The notes below the pieces were generated by a model. It did no database searches. It saw only the letters and a program-made list of their open reading frames with translations, and had not been told where the DNA came from. A stretch of DNA of 57,829 nt from Acidimicrobiaceae bacterium (GTDB lineage: Bacteria; Actinomycetota; Acidimicrobiia; Acidimicrobiales; RAAP-2), in assembly GCA_027315005.1 (NCBI GenBank), contig DAHUZT010000018.1:1-57829 (forward strand), in the 5' to 3' direction. Shown here in pieces: positions 16,258-25,628 of the stretch; positions within the stretch are counted from its first letter, which is position 1, and every line of letters begins with the position of its first letter. Position numbers and translations under genes: made by a program.

Positions 16258-17019
16258 TCAGCTCAAGTAGGCCCCGAAGGCTGCATCCGCCATCTGGCGG
16301 GGGGTGCCGACCCGGTCGATCCGGCCGTGGACCATGATGGCGGCGTGGCTGGCCACGTCAAGGGCGGTGGTCACGAACTGCTCGACGAGCAGCACGGTCA
16401 TCCCGTCGGATGCGAGGGTACCGACCAGGTCGTAGAGCTGGTCGACGATCAACGGCGCCAGACCCATCGACAGCTCGTCCAGGAGGAGCAATCGTGGCAT
16501 GGTCACGAGGGCACGGGAGATGGCCAACATCTGCTGCTCACCCCCAGACAGGGTGCCGGCCAACTGGGAGCGTCGTTCCCGCAAACGGGGGAACGCGGCG
16601 TAGGTCCGCTCCTCGACCTCCTTCAGGCTCGTGCCACCCCGGTAGGTCCAGATGCTCAGGTTCTCTCGGACAGTGAGATTGGGGAAGACACCGCGGCCCT
16701 CGGGTATGGCGCACATCCCGGCCCGGGCCAGCTTCTCGGTGGAGGTCCTGCCGATGGGGCCGCCTCCGACGAGGACACTCCCAGCCGTCGGACGGAGCCG
16801 CCCGCTCATCGCCTTGAGGAGGGTCGACTTCCCAGCCCCATTGGGGCCGAGCAGACAGAAGACGCTGCCAGGGGGGACCTCCAGATCGACCCCGTGCAGC
16901 ACCTCGATCCGCCCGTACGCGGCCCGGAGGCCGTTGACGATGACGCCCGGGGGGAGCTGATGGGTGACCCCCGAAGGCCGTGGTTCCTCCGGGGGGGCGG
17001 ATCTGGGAGCATCGGTCAT
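16258..17019 (-). CDS. livF: ABC transporter ATPase, LivF type
   Basis: The 253-residue ATPase belongs to the branched-chain amino acid/amide (HAAT) uptake family. It shows Walker A GPNGAGKST, signature LSGGEQQML and Walker B LLLLDELSMGLAP, with the LivF-specific IPEGRGVFPNLTVRENL. Its ATG at 17019 overlaps the livG stop (ATGA), the last gene of a four-gene operon. Partner of LivG in powering the fused permease. Actual substrate (branched-chain amino acid, amide, urea or other) is not determined. Confidence 0.93.
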   Translation of the reverse strand: MTDAPRSAPPEEPRPSGVTHQLPPGVIVNGLRAAYGRIEVLHGVDLEVPPGSVFCLLGPNGAGKSTLLKAMSGRLRPTAGSVLVGGGPIGRTSTEKLARAGMCAIPEGRGVFPNLTVRENLSIWTYRGGTSLKEVEERTYAAFPRLRERRSQLAGTLSGGEQQMLAISRALVTMPRLLLLDELSMGLAPLIVDQLYDLVGTLASDGMTVLLVEQFVTTALDVASHAAIMVHGRIDRVGTPRQMADAAFGAYLS

Positions 17020-17894
17020 CTGCCCCGCCCCTCTGGCCGGGTGGAGAGGTGCCCGAGGTCGGTTGACGTGGCGTCCGGCTCGGGGATCTGATGGACAGGC
17101 GTCGCGGAACCGTTCGATTCGCCTCGTGGGAGTGCGCCGCGTGAGGGTGCACCATCCCCGAGATATGCGGCCTGGACCCTCGGATCGCCCTTCACCTGGT
17201 CGGGTCCCCCCGAGCAGATGATGTCGCCGAAATCGAGCACGTAGATGTGATCGCAGATCCGCATGACCAGCTCCATGTCGTGCTCGACGAGCAGCACCGC
17301 CATGCCTTCGGCGGCGAGGGAGGTGAGCAGCGCACCGAGGGCCGCCGATTCCGACTCGTCGAGGCCCGACCCGGGCTCGTCCAGCAGGAGCAACCGTGGA
17401 CCGATGGCGAGCGCGCGGGCCAGCTCGACCATTCGGGCCAGACCGGTGGGCAGGTTCGAGGACTGCTCGGAGCCTGCCTCGGTCAGCCCGACCCGGTCGA
17501 GGAGGGACTCGATCGTGGATCCGAGCCCGGCCCGCCGGCCGATCCGCCCCCACCGACCTCCCGACGCCTCCAATCCCACCTGCACGTTTTCGCTGACCGT
17601 CAGAGACCCGAAGACCTCGAGGCGCTGGAAGGTGCGGGCCAGGCCGAGCCGGGCACGGAGATGGGGCCTCATCGAGGTCACGTCGGTGTCGAAAAGCGAG
17701 ACCGTGCCCCGGTCGGGGGATTGCAGGCCGCTGATGACGTTGAACAGGGTGGTCTTGCCGGCGCCGTTCGGTCCGATCAGCCCGGTGACCGTGCCGGAGT
17801 GGACGGTCAGGCTGGTTGCGTTGAGGGCGGCGACCCCGCCGAAACGGACCCCGACCTCGGACACGGTGAGGACCGCGGCATCATCCGGCGGCAC
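17016..17894 (-). CDS. livG: ABC transporter ATPase, LivG type
   Basis: The 292-residue ATPase has Walker A GPNGAGKTT and Walker B LLLLDEPGSGLDE. The signature position reads NLPTGLARMVELARAL instead of the usual SYGQQR, an atypical C-loop. LARTFQRLEVFGSLTV is the LivG Q-loop region. The GTG at 17894 is preferred because it follows GGAGGAG by about 7 bp; it overlaps the permease gene by 14 bp. A longer reading to 17939 lacks such a site. A 40-residue C-terminal extension is not conserved. Confidence 0.9.
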   Translation of the reverse strand: MPPDDAAVLTVSEVGVRFGGVAALNATSLTVHSGTVTGLIGPNGAGKTTLFNVISGLQSPDRGTVSLFDTDVTSMRPHLRARLGLARTFQRLEVFGSLTVSENVQVGLEASGGRWGRIGRRAGLGSTIESLLDRVGLTEAGSEQSSNLPTGLARMVELARALAIGPRLLLLDEPGSGLDESESAALGALLTSLAAEGMAVLLVEHDMELVMRICDHIYVLDFGDIICSGGPDQVKGDPRVQAAYLGDGAPSRGALPRGESNGSATPVHQIPEPDATSTDLGHLSTRPEGRGR

Positions 17895-19815
17895 GGGATT
17901 CTCCTCCGGTCCCAACCCCGAGCAGCGATGCGGGCTCACCCGACATCGTCTCCGACGTCGCTTTCGTCCAGGGGAGAGGAACCCGCAGCACCTCGATCCC
18001 GAGGATGCCGTTTGCCGCCCGACCGATCAGGATGATCCCCACCCCTGCGAAGAGACCGACCCAGTTGGGCGACACCTGGTTCAGCACCACGTAGGTCAAA
18101 GCCGCCAGAAAGGCCCCCGTCACGGTTCTCACGCTCCAGATGGTCACGAACAGGACGAACATCAGTCCGGAGAAGAAGTCGAAGTCGGTGGTGCCGACTA
18201 CGCCCTGAACGGTGCCGTAGAGGGCGCCGGCCAGCCCTGCCATGGCGGCGCCGACGGCGAAGACCACCACCTTGGTGGCCCCGATGTTGAGTCCGACGGT
18301 GGCGAAGGCCGCCGGTGAGTCGTTGAGTGCGACCAGTCGGCGTCCGAAGTAGCTGCGCCGGATCGCCAGCACCAACCAGGCGGAGAGCACGAAGAAGAAG
18401 GTGACCATCAGGAATTCGGATGCGTCGCCGCCGAAGGAGATGCCGGGCAGGACGATCCGGCCGATGCTCACGCCTCCACTTCCATAGACATGACTGTCGG
18501 GGAAGAAACCGGTGGCCACGGCGTCGGCGAAGGCGAACGTGGCGAGAGCCAGGTACAGGTCGCGCAGCCTGATGGTGGGCAGGGCGATCAGCCCTCCAAC
18601 CACCGCACAGAGGACCGTGGCCGCCAACAGTCCGAGAAGCGACCCGCCGCCGGCCGTCTTGCCCATCACGAAGGCCCCGATTCCCATGAACGCGAACTGG
18701 CACAACGTGATCTGCCCCGAGTAGCCGATGACCAGGACCAGCGAGAGCGCCACGATGCCCAGGCTCATCACCACGCCACCCAGTGACAGAATTGTGGTTC
18801 CGTCAAAAGGGGTGTTGTTGAACGCCGCCCCCAGGACGGCGGCGACAGCGAAGAAGGCGACTCCGGCGACCAGTGACTCACGACCACCGATCACCCGTGG
18901 AGCCCGTGCCGTCGTCAGCCGGCCGACTGCACGGAGCCGGACGGACGGTACGGTGACCAGGGCGATGAAGAGGAACACCATCGGCAGAGCCACGGTGATG
19001 TCGGGCTGGAGGTTCTGTGGGAGATGCGGCAGCAGGTAGTTGATCACGTAGTTCTCGGCAAGTCCGATCCCGATCGCTGCGGCGAAGGTGACCGGGATGT
19101 TGCGCAGGCGTCCCACGATGGCCGCGGCGTACCCGTTCACCACCAGCAGGGTCACCGCTTCGATGCTGATGCCGGTGGCCTGGGTCGGCGCCAGCAGAAC
19201 GCCGGAAAGAGCGGCCAGTGCCAGCCCGAGCATCCATCCGTACTGGCTCATCCGGTTGGGCGAAGCCCCGGCCATCGCCAACAGCTGCGGATCGTCGGTC
19301 ACAGCCCGCAGGCCGTGCCCCAGCCGCGTCGAGTGGAACAGGATGCGGAGCGCGACCGCCACCACCGCGGCCACCCCGATCAGCAGTACTTCCTGGTACT
19401 GGATGTTGATCCCGAACAGGCCGAATTGGCCCGACACCATGGATTCGACGGTGCGCTGGGTGCTCGGGCTCCAGACGATGGTGGCGAGACCAGTGAGGAT
19501 CACGGTGAGCCCGAGGGTCACCATGACCGGACGTTCGGCGGTGGAGCCGTGCAGCCGACGCATCAACACCCGTTCCACCACCAGGCCCGACAGTGGGGCA
19601 CCGACCAGGAGGATGACGGCCAGCGCGGCCAGCACCGGCAGCCCAGAGGCCACGACCAACTCCCAGTAGCAGAAGGCGGCGATCATGCCCACCGCACCCT
19701 GGGCGAAGTTGAACACCCCCGAGGTGGTGTAGGTGACGACGAGCCCGGTGGCGGCGATGGCGTAACCGGCACCGAGCATAATCCCGAACACCGTGTACTG
19801 CAGGAAGTTGCTCAC
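17881..19815 (-). CDS. Fused LivH-LivM permease
   Basis: One 644-residue protein combines both permeases of a HAAT importer. Residues about 1-290 are LivH-like (GAGYAIAATGLVVTYTTSGVF, RPVMVTLGLTVILTGLAT, TRLGHGLRAVTDDPQLLAMA). Residues about 320-620 are LivM-like (LSLVLVIGYSGQITLCQFAF, TIRLRDLYLALATFAFADA, RSYFGRRLVALNDSPAAFAT, in which the EAA-type loop lies). A short charged linker near 292-315 joins them. In most operons these are separate genes; natural fusions do occur. Roughly 16 or more membrane helices are expected. Confidence 0.92.
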   Translation of the reverse strand: MSNFLQYTVFGIMLGAGYAIAATGLVVTYTTSGVFNFAQGAVGMIAAFCYWELVVASGLPVLAALAVILLVGAPLSGLVVERVLMRRLHGSTAERPVMVTLGLTVILTGLATIVWSPSTQRTVESMVSGQFGLFGINIQYQEVLLIGVAAVVAVALRILFHSTRLGHGLRAVTDDPQLLAMAGASPNRMSQYGWMLGLALAALSGVLLAPTQATGISIEAVTLLVVNGYAAAIVGRLRNIPVTFAAAIGIGLAENYVINYLLPHLPQNLQPDITVALPMVFLFIALVTVPSVRLRAVGRLTTARAPRVIGGRESLVAGVAFFAVAAVLGAAFNNTPFDGTTILSLGGVVMSLGIVALSLVLVIGYSGQITLCQFAFMGIGAFVMGKTAGGGSLLGLLAATVLCAVVGGLIALPTIRLRDLYLALATFAFADAVATGFFPDSHVYGSGGVSIGRIVLPGISFGGDASEFLMVTFFFVLSAWLVLAIRRSYFGRRLVALNDSPAAFATVGLNIGATKVVVFAVGAAMAGLAGALYGTVQGVVGTTDFDFFSGLMFVLFVTIWSVRTVTGAFLAALTYVVLNQVSPNWVGLFAGVGIILIGRAANGILGIEVLRVPLPWTKATSETMSGEPASLLGVGTGGESRAAG

Positions 19816-19870
19816 CGGCTCATCCCCCCCTTCCGGTTGCGTAAGGGGCCATCTACGCCTGCCGGGGCGC

Positions 19871-21199
19871 TCAGGTCCCGGGAGTTCCGGGCGGAGTCAG
19901 GTAGGCGCCGTTGCAACGGTATCCGTGGGTCGGACCACTCACCGACGGATCGGCGCTGGTGCGAACGAACTGGCCGTTGACAACCTCGCCGATGAGGTAG
20001 CAGTTGCCTACCTTCTTCGCTGCCGGATCGTTGGGTGCGATGATGTGATTGCCGTCGAAACTGGTGATCTTGGAGAGGGCCTGGAGAAGCGATCCCCGGC
20101 TGGGGTTGGTCCCGGCGCTCTGCAACGCCTGGGTGAACAGTTCGGCGGACAGCCATCCGTAGAGCGTGAACAGGTCGGGCTGGAAGCCCGGGCTCGTCTT
20201 CGACACCCAGTGGAGGAAGGTGGACACCGCGGGAATGACGGCGGCGTCGCCACCGAGGTACAGCGAGTAGTTCTGGTCGAGGTAGGAACCGTTCACGGCG
20301 GAAGCTCCACCGGACTCCGCCACCAGGGCGTTCGAATAGGTGGCCGCTCCCAGGACCACCTTGGGATGGAAGTTCTGCTGGACAAGTGCCTTGAGCAGGG
20401 CCGAAGCGTAGCTCGCCGGCATCTGGTCGATGAAGAGGATCTTCACCCCGAGGTTCTTCATCTGGATGACGTTCTGGGTGAAGTCGGTCTGGGTCACCGG
20501 GTAGACCGGGTCGTAGACGACCTTGAACCCGACCTTCTCCAGGGCGTACTTCTCTCCGGCCCAGTCGGTCTGGGAAGACGGCGTGTCGGCCACGAGCGTT
20601 GCCGCCTTGTCCACGGTGCTCGGGAACTGCTGCTTGAAATACTCGAGCGGCCCGGTCAGCCAGCCGCCGAGTGCGGGCACGGCGCTGAAGACGTTGGGCA
20701 GCTGGTTCGTCTTCAGGTCGAGGGCCACAGAGACGTCGGGCATTCCCGGGTTCTGGGCGAGCAACGCCCCGCCGTAACTGTCCTGGAGCGAGAAGCTTCC
20801 AACCAGGGCGAAATCGTTCTCGATGGCGCTCTGGGTGGCCTGTCGGTTGCCCGCCCCCGAGAACTTGTCATCGGCAGGCTGGACGACGATCTTGCGGCCG
20901 TGGACGCCCCCGGTCGAGTTGACGTACGCCGCGTAGGCCTCGGTCCCCACCACCGCGCCCTTGAACAGGCCGGGAACGACCGAAAGCGTCGACACGTTGC
21001 CGACGTCGACCGCGGTGGGCGTCACCCCGGTATGGTCGCTGAAGGCGCTGGAGGGGATCTTCGAAGTCCCATTGGTCGAACTCGAGCCGGTGGTCGCTGT
21101 GGCCGTCGAGTTGGTCGAGCTACAGGCGACCGCGCCGACAGCCACCAGAACGACGATGCCGAGTGCTGTGAAGCGCGTCTTCCACGATGCAGAGCGCAA
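19871..21199 (-). CDS. ABC transporter substrate-binding lipoprotein, LivK/HAAT type
   Basis: The 442-residue lipoprotein has a signal ending in VAVGAVAC (Cys26), then a Ser/Thr-rich tether and a type I periplasmic-binding fold (AYAAYVNSTGGVHGRKI, FTQNVIQMKNLGVKILFIDQ, LFTLYGWLSAELFTQAL). It captures the substrate for the downstream LivHM/G/F components, 56 bp away. The TTG at 21199 follows AAGGGGGAG. The spacing to LivHM allows one operon. Upstream, GAGACCAAG is repeated twice in 12 bp; significance unknown. Confidence 0.9.
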   Translation of the reverse strand: MRSASWKTRFTALGIVVLVAVGAVACSSTNSTATATTGSSSTNGTSKIPSSAFSDHTGVTPTAVDVGNVSTLSVVPGLFKGAVVGTEAYAAYVNSTGGVHGRKIVVQPADDKFSGAGNRQATQSAIENDFALVGSFSLQDSYGGALLAQNPGMPDVSVALDLKTNQLPNVFSAVPALGGWLTGPLEYFKQQFPSTVDKAATLVADTPSSQTDWAGEKYALEKVGFKVVYDPVYPVTQTDFTQNVIQMKNLGVKILFIDQMPASYASALLKALVQQNFHPKVVLGAATYSNALVAESGGASAVNGSYLDQNYSLYLGGDAAVIPAVSTFLHWVSKTSPGFQPDLFTLYGWLSAELFTQALQSAGTNPSRGSLLQALSKITSFDGNHIIAPNDPAAKKVGNCYLIGEVVNGQFVRTSADPSVSGPTHGYRCNGAYLTPPGTPGT

Positions 21200-21349
21200 G
21201 GCTCCCCCTTGGTCTCACTTGGTCTCCGGACAGCGCACGGGACAGTGGTGCCGTCCCTGCGCCACGATCATGTGACTCTACGTCAGAAACTTTGTCGAGT
21301 GTCTACCACTGCGGCGTCCCTCGTTCACAGTGCTGTGAAGGAGCGCAGT

Positions 21350-22603
21350 TCAGGGCCCAGAATGCCCCGGCCGGGCACGCATCCGTTCGAGGAAGACCAC
21401 CGCTCCCATCACGGCGTGACGGCAACGTATGGAGGCGAGCACATCGAAGGCATGCTGGGCGCGTGGGAACTCGACGTAGACGACCGGGCTCGCCGATCGC
21501 TCTCGGAGGCGTTCGACGAACCTGCGAGCCACAATCGGTGCCACCAACGTGTCGTTCGATCCCTGGAAGACCAGCATCGGGGGCGCCATAGAGGTGATCC
21601 GTCGGTCCGGGGACGCCGATTCGAACAGCCCGGGATCGTTGGCGTAGGTGGCCTGCATCACTGAGCGCTCCAACAACTCGAGTGCTCCGGTACCGTACGC
21701 GCCGAATCCCGAGCGTTCGCCGGTCATGTCGTAGACGCCGTAGGAGGTCACACAGGCATCCACCGAGGTGTCGAGGTCCTCGAAGCCGGGCTGCCACCCG
21801 GCGTCTCCCGCGGTCAAGGCGGCGAGGCTGGCCAGTTGACCCCCGGCCGAACCCCCCGACACGGCAATGAAGCCCACATCGCCGCCGTACTCGGCGATGT
21901 GTTCTCGCACCCAGGCCAGGGCCCGCTTGCAATCGACGATCTGGGCCGGCCAGGCTGCTCTTGGGGCCAACCGATAGTTGATGGCCACGCAAACCCAGCC
22001 CCGCCGGGCGAGTTCGTGCATGAGGGGGATGCCCTGCTGACGCTTGTCCCCGATCACCCAGGCTCCGCCGTGGACGTACACGAAGACCGGAGCCCGTTGG
22101 GCCGCTACGCGCCTCCGGACCAAGATGTCCAGCTCGTGACGGTCGTGGCCGTCACCCCAGTAGTCGATGTTCCTGAACCTCCGGATTCCGTAGAACCGGA
22201 AGGGTACGACGACGAGGAGGCGCCACCACCGGTTCCACGCCGGCACGCCTTCGTCTCCCTCGAGGGTGATCGCACCCCCGGTAGCCTGCGCCAGCGCCTC
22301 CTCCACGACACGACCGGATCGGTGGGCGACGACGGTCAGACCGACGAGGCCGGCCCAGGACGGTACCGAAATGGCCAGGCCCAGCCACCCCGGCCAGCTC
22401 CGAGAGGAGCTCGACACCGCTCCCGATGCGACAAGTCCGGTGACGACAGCACCTTCGACAGCAAGCACATGGAGCGGAAGCTCACCGGGGATCCACCCCA
22501 GCACGAAGCTGACCACGCTTGCCGGCTCACGGCGGACCGGCCTGTAGGCGTTGACCGCGAGGACGGCGAAGACCATGCTGGCGGCAAGCAATCCCCAGGC
22601 CAC
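21350..22603 (-). CDS. Membrane-anchored alpha/beta hydrolase (HSL/BD-FAE-type esterase)
   Basis: The 417-residue protein has three N-terminal hydrophobic helices over about 110 residues, then an esterase domain. YVHGGAWVIGD is the oxyanion-hole motif, VSGGSAGGQLA holds the nucleophile Ser, the acid is probably in GSNDTLV, and the His is in RAQHAFD. Such proteins hydrolyse lipid or acyl esters. Start GTG 22603 is preceded by AGGAGA. Divergent from the WS/DGAT gene, which may indicate shared lipid metabolism. Confidence 0.88.
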   Translation of the reverse strand: MAWGLLAASMVFAVLAVNAYRPVRREPASVVSFVLGWIPGELPLHVLAVEGAVVTGLVASGAVSSSSRSWPGWLGLAISVPSWAGLVGLTVVAHRSGRVVEEALAQATGGAITLEGDEGVPAWNRWWRLLVVVPFRFYGIRRFRNIDYWGDGHDRHELDILVRRRVAAQRAPVFVYVHGGAWVIGDKRQQGIPLMHELARRGWVCVAINYRLAPRAAWPAQIVDCKRALAWVREHIAEYGGDVGFIAVSGGSAGGQLASLAALTAGDAGWQPGFEDLDTSVDACVTSYGVYDMTGERSGFGAYGTGALELLERSVMQATYANDPGLFESASPDRRITSMAPPMLVFQGSNDTLVAPIVARRFVERLRERSASPVVYVEFPRAQHAFDVLASIRCRHAVMGAVVFLERMRARPGHSGP

Positions 22604-22690
22604 GTTCTCCTGTCTACCGCACGTACCAGTGGCGAGGACGGTGACGAGAACGTTTGGGCTCCCTGGCCCAGTCCTACGGAAGGAGCAGGT

Positions 22691-24223
22691 GTGGAGCGAC
22701 TCAGCGGGCTGGACGCCAGCTTCCTGTACCTGGAAACACCCAGCCTGCACATGCACGTGGCTCTGGCGATGGTATTCGATCCGAAGACGGTTCCCGGGGG
22801 GTACTCGTTCGACAGCATCAAGGCGGCGATCGGTCATCGCATCCCCGAAGCTCCCGTCTTCCGCCGCCGACTGGTGGAGGTTCCTCTTGCGTTGGATCAT
22901 CCGGTGTGGATCGACGACCCCGACTTCGACATCGATTACCACATCCGGCTGACGGCCGTGCCCCGACCGGGTGGCCTGCACCAGTTGGCCGACCTTGCCG
23001 GCGACATAGCCGGACACCAGCTCGACCGATCCCGACCGCTGTGGGAGCTGTGGTTCGTCGAAGGTCTGGACGCCGAGCAGATCGGACTGGTGGCAAAGAT
23101 GCACCACTCCACGGTTGACGGCGTATCGGGAGCGGCCCTCCTCTCCGTCCTATTCGACCTCGAACCGGATCCAGCTGCCACAACGGGTCCAGGTCCGACC
23201 CCGGACACGGACCCCGCGCCGGGTAGGTCATCCCCATCCCCGGGCACGACCCCGACGGCGGAGCCGATTCCGTCCTCGATCGAGCTGGTGACCCAGGCCC
23301 TGTTCTCCAGGGCCATGCGACAGGTCGATCTGACTCGTGAGGTCCTCCGTACCGGACGGCGTCTGCTCGACGTCAGGAAAGTCCGCCTGAGCGGACCCCC
23401 GCGGTCGAATCGGACCAAGGCGGCACTCCCCCTCTCGGCTCCCCGAACATCGTTCAACGCGGCGGTGACCCGGCGGCGGAGCGTGGCGATGTGCTCCACC
23501 CCGCTCAACGACGTCAAGCGCCTGAAGAACCACACCGGCACCACGGTGAACGACGTCATCCTGGCCGTCTGCACTGGTGCCCTTCGTTCGTTCCTCGACC
23601 GGCAGAACGAGCTTCCCGACAAACCACTGGTTGCCGTGGTACCGGTATCGGTGCATACCGACGTCGCCACCCGAAGCTCCAACCGGGTGTCGTCGATGTT
23701 CGTCCAGCTCCCGGTGGACCTGGCCGATCCGATCGAACGACTAGAGGCGATCCACGAAGGAACCAAGGGGGCCAAAGAGGAGCACAACGCCCTCGGTGCC
23801 GACATGCTCCTCAACTGGGCCGAGCACGCCACGCCCACTGTGTTCGCCAACGCCGCACGGCTCTACTCGCGCATGCGGCTGGCCGATCGGCATCGGCCCA
23901 TCGCCAACCTGGTCATCTCCAACGTCCCCGGACCCGACTCCCCCCTCTACCTGTGCGGTGCCGAGCTCACGGCCGGGTTCCCTCTCGGACCGGTGATGGA
24001 CGGGATGGGACTGAACATCACGATCATGAGCTACAGGGGGACGCTCCACTGGGGGCTGATGGCCTGCCCCGAGTCGATCCCCCAACTGTGGAGGCTGGTG
24101 GCCGACATCCCCCTTGCCGTCGACGAGCTGCTCTATCACACCGGGCTGGCTACCGCGGTCGATCGCCGGGCCGAGGACGAGGACGCCGTCCCACGCTCCG
24201 ATTTCGACGTACCGAACCGCTGA
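22691..24223 (+). CDS. WS/DGAT family acyltransferase (wax ester/triacylglycerol synthase)
   Basis: The 510-residue protein starts VERLSGLDASFLYLETPSLH, the usual WS/DGAT N-terminus, and contains the catalytic MHHSTVDG (HHxxxDG). Further marks are NDVILAVCTGALR, NRVSSMFVQLPVDL and ISNVPGPDSPLYLCGA. It transfers acyl-CoA to diacylglycerol or alcohols to make storage lipid. A proline-rich stretch of about 30 residues follows the catalytic motif. The GTG at 22691 follows GGAGCAGGT; the upstream open frame is a shadow of the divergent hydrolase. Confidence 0.93.
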   Translation: MERLSGLDASFLYLETPSLHMHVALAMVFDPKTVPGGYSFDSIKAAIGHRIPEAPVFRRRLVEVPLALDHPVWIDDPDFDIDYHIRLTAVPRPGGLHQLADLAGDIAGHQLDRSRPLWELWFVEGLDAEQIGLVAKMHHSTVDGVSGAALLSVLFDLEPDPAATTGPGPTPDTDPAPGRSSPSPGTTPTAEPIPSSIELVTQALFSRAMRQVDLTREVLRTGRRLLDVRKVRLSGPPRSNRTKAALPLSAPRTSFNAAVTRRRSVAMCSTPLNDVKRLKNHTGTTVNDVILAVCTGALRSFLDRQNELPDKPLVAVVPVSVHTDVATRSSNRVSSMFVQLPVDLADPIERLEAIHEGTKGAKEEHNALGADMLLNWAEHATPTVFANAARLYSRMRLADRHRPIANLVISNVPGPDSPLYLCGAELTAGFPLGPVMDGMGLNITIMSYRGTLHWGLMACPESIPQLWRLVADIPLAVDELLYHTGLATAVDRRAEDEDAVPRSDFDVPNR

Positions 24224-24271
24224 GGGCGAGGAGTCGCTGTTCCCATCGGTCTCGCTCTGACGAGATGCTCA

Positions 24272-24303
24272 TGCCGCAGGTCGCACCGGATGTGCATGCG
24301 GCA
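24272..24303. terminator. Hairpin between convergent genes
   Basis: TGCCGCA (24272) pairs with TGCGGCA (24297-24303), with an inner GCAC/GTGC pair. It lies between the WS/DGAT stop and the end of the convergent propeller gene, a plausible bidirectional terminator without a U-tract. Confidence 0.45.
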
Positions 24304-24309
24304 GGTGAG

Positions 24310-25539
24310 TCACGGGGACGGCGCCACCGTCATCGATGACGCCCCGTCGCACACCGGAATCGCCGCTCCAAAGCTGGCGGTGGCCGGCTCGAATGGCACG
24401 ACCGAGTCGAACCCGACCACGATGAACATGCCAGTGCTGCCCGGGCCAGCGACGATGTCGGTGGGATGGCGGGTACCACCGATGGGAATGGTGGTCGTAC
24501 GTGCAGGGAGCGGCACTGGATCGGGCGGATTGAGATAGGACGACAGAACGACTGGGTTCACCCAGTCGTTGGCCGCATCGACGACGTCGAGGGATGCGCC
24601 ACCAGGGACGATTGCCAAGGCGGCCGGGTCACCGATGCCGAATCGGTCGAAACTGGTTGCGGGAAGTACGGTACCCGCAGTGGTGATCGGGACGACTCGG
24701 CCGCCGTAGTTCGGTCCGCCCTGTCCGACCACGTAGATCATCGTTCCCTGAGCGTTGACCACGATGCCGTGGGGTGAATAGACAGACGACGGGGACAATC
24801 CGGTGGGGATCTCTTGCCCTGGTGCGTCATTGCCGGTGTTCACTGGAACGACGCCCCCGCTCACCAGCACGTACAGCGTGCCTCCTCCGGGCCGCAGGGC
24901 CATTCCGAACACAGTCCTCCCCGCACCGAAGTCGATCGGCTTTCCCACTGTTCGGTTGGCCACGTCGACGGGCACGATTGAGCTGCCGCTTGATGCGAAC
25001 ACGGTCCTTCCTCCCGGGAGCACCACGATGGCGCGCGTCGGACCATCTCCGGGGATCGCGATGGGCCGGCCGGATCGCTGAGTGACGAGATTGACAGGAA
25101 TGACAACGTTGGCGAAACCGAAACGTGCGGAAGGGACCGAACGATGCTCCGAGGCCGCACCGAATGACGCCATCGCCGAGCGTCCGACGGTCCCGTCACC
25201 GGTGACCACGTACGCCCAGCGCCCGTTCGCGGTGGCGGTGACCGCGAAGTCGCCGCTGGGAGGGCCACCGGTGATCGGGAGATCAATCGGCGGTTCGGAG
25301 ATGTCGGTGGCCAACTCGATCGGCGTCAGGGCATCGGGGCAGACCACGTACCCCATGGATCCGGCAGGAGCGAGAGAGGCCGAATCAGCCGGCAGGGTGC
25401 CAGGGGTGGCCAGCGAAGAGCATCCCGAGACACTCACGCCCGCGAGGAGCACCACCGACACGGCCAAGGAGACGAGCCTCCTACGGCGCGGAGCGGTCAA
25501 CCCCGGGCCACCGCGGGGGCTGAAATGGGGCGAGATCAT
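24310..25539 (-). CDS. YVTN-type beta-propeller lipoprotein
   Basis: The 409-residue protein has a basic N-region, a hydrophobic segment and the lipobox SVSGC, so it is probably surface anchored. The rest is repeated blades of about 45 residues with patterns such as RWAYVVTGDGTV, GRTVFASSGSSIVPVD and GGTLYVLVSGGVVPVN and GTMIYVVGQGG, the YVTN/NHL-like propeller. Each blade ends with 'IPVxxxxxxxGxPI'-type sequence. Function unknown; such proteins may bind ligands or aid adhesion. The ATG at 25539 is the best start before the signal. Confidence 0.82.
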   Translation of the reverse strand: MISPHFSPRGGPGLTAPRRRRLVSLAVSVVLLAGVSVSGCSSLATPGTLPADSASLAPAGSMGYVVCPDALTPIELATDISEPPIDLPITGGPPSGDFAVTATANGRWAYVVTGDGTVGRSAMASFGAASEHRSVPSARFGFANVVIPVNLVTQRSGRPIAIPGDGPTRAIVVLPGGRTVFASSGSSIVPVDVANRTVGKPIDFGAGRTVFGMALRPGGGTLYVLVSGGVVPVNTGNDAPGQEIPTGLSPSSVYSPHGIVVNAQGTMIYVVGQGGPNYGGRVVPITTAGTVLPATSFDRFGIGDPAALAIVPGGASLDVVDAANDWVNPVVLSSYLNPPDPVPLPARTTTIPIGGTRHPTDIVAGPGSTGMFIVVGFDSVVPFEPATASFGAAIPVCDGASSMTVAPSP

Positions 25540-25628
25540 GGGCGTTTCCGACCCTACAGGCGGCACCCTGGGTACCAAGGGCAGGTTTGTCGGAAGATCC
25601 ATCCGGCCCGGTCAGCCTCCCGGCCCGG

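Noticed and set aside
19793-21664. 623-codon plus-strand open frame opposite the substrate-binding protein gene
   Set aside because: High-GC shadow frame; its protein is rich in Arg/Gly/His without family motifs, while the minus strand encodes a clear lipoprotein.
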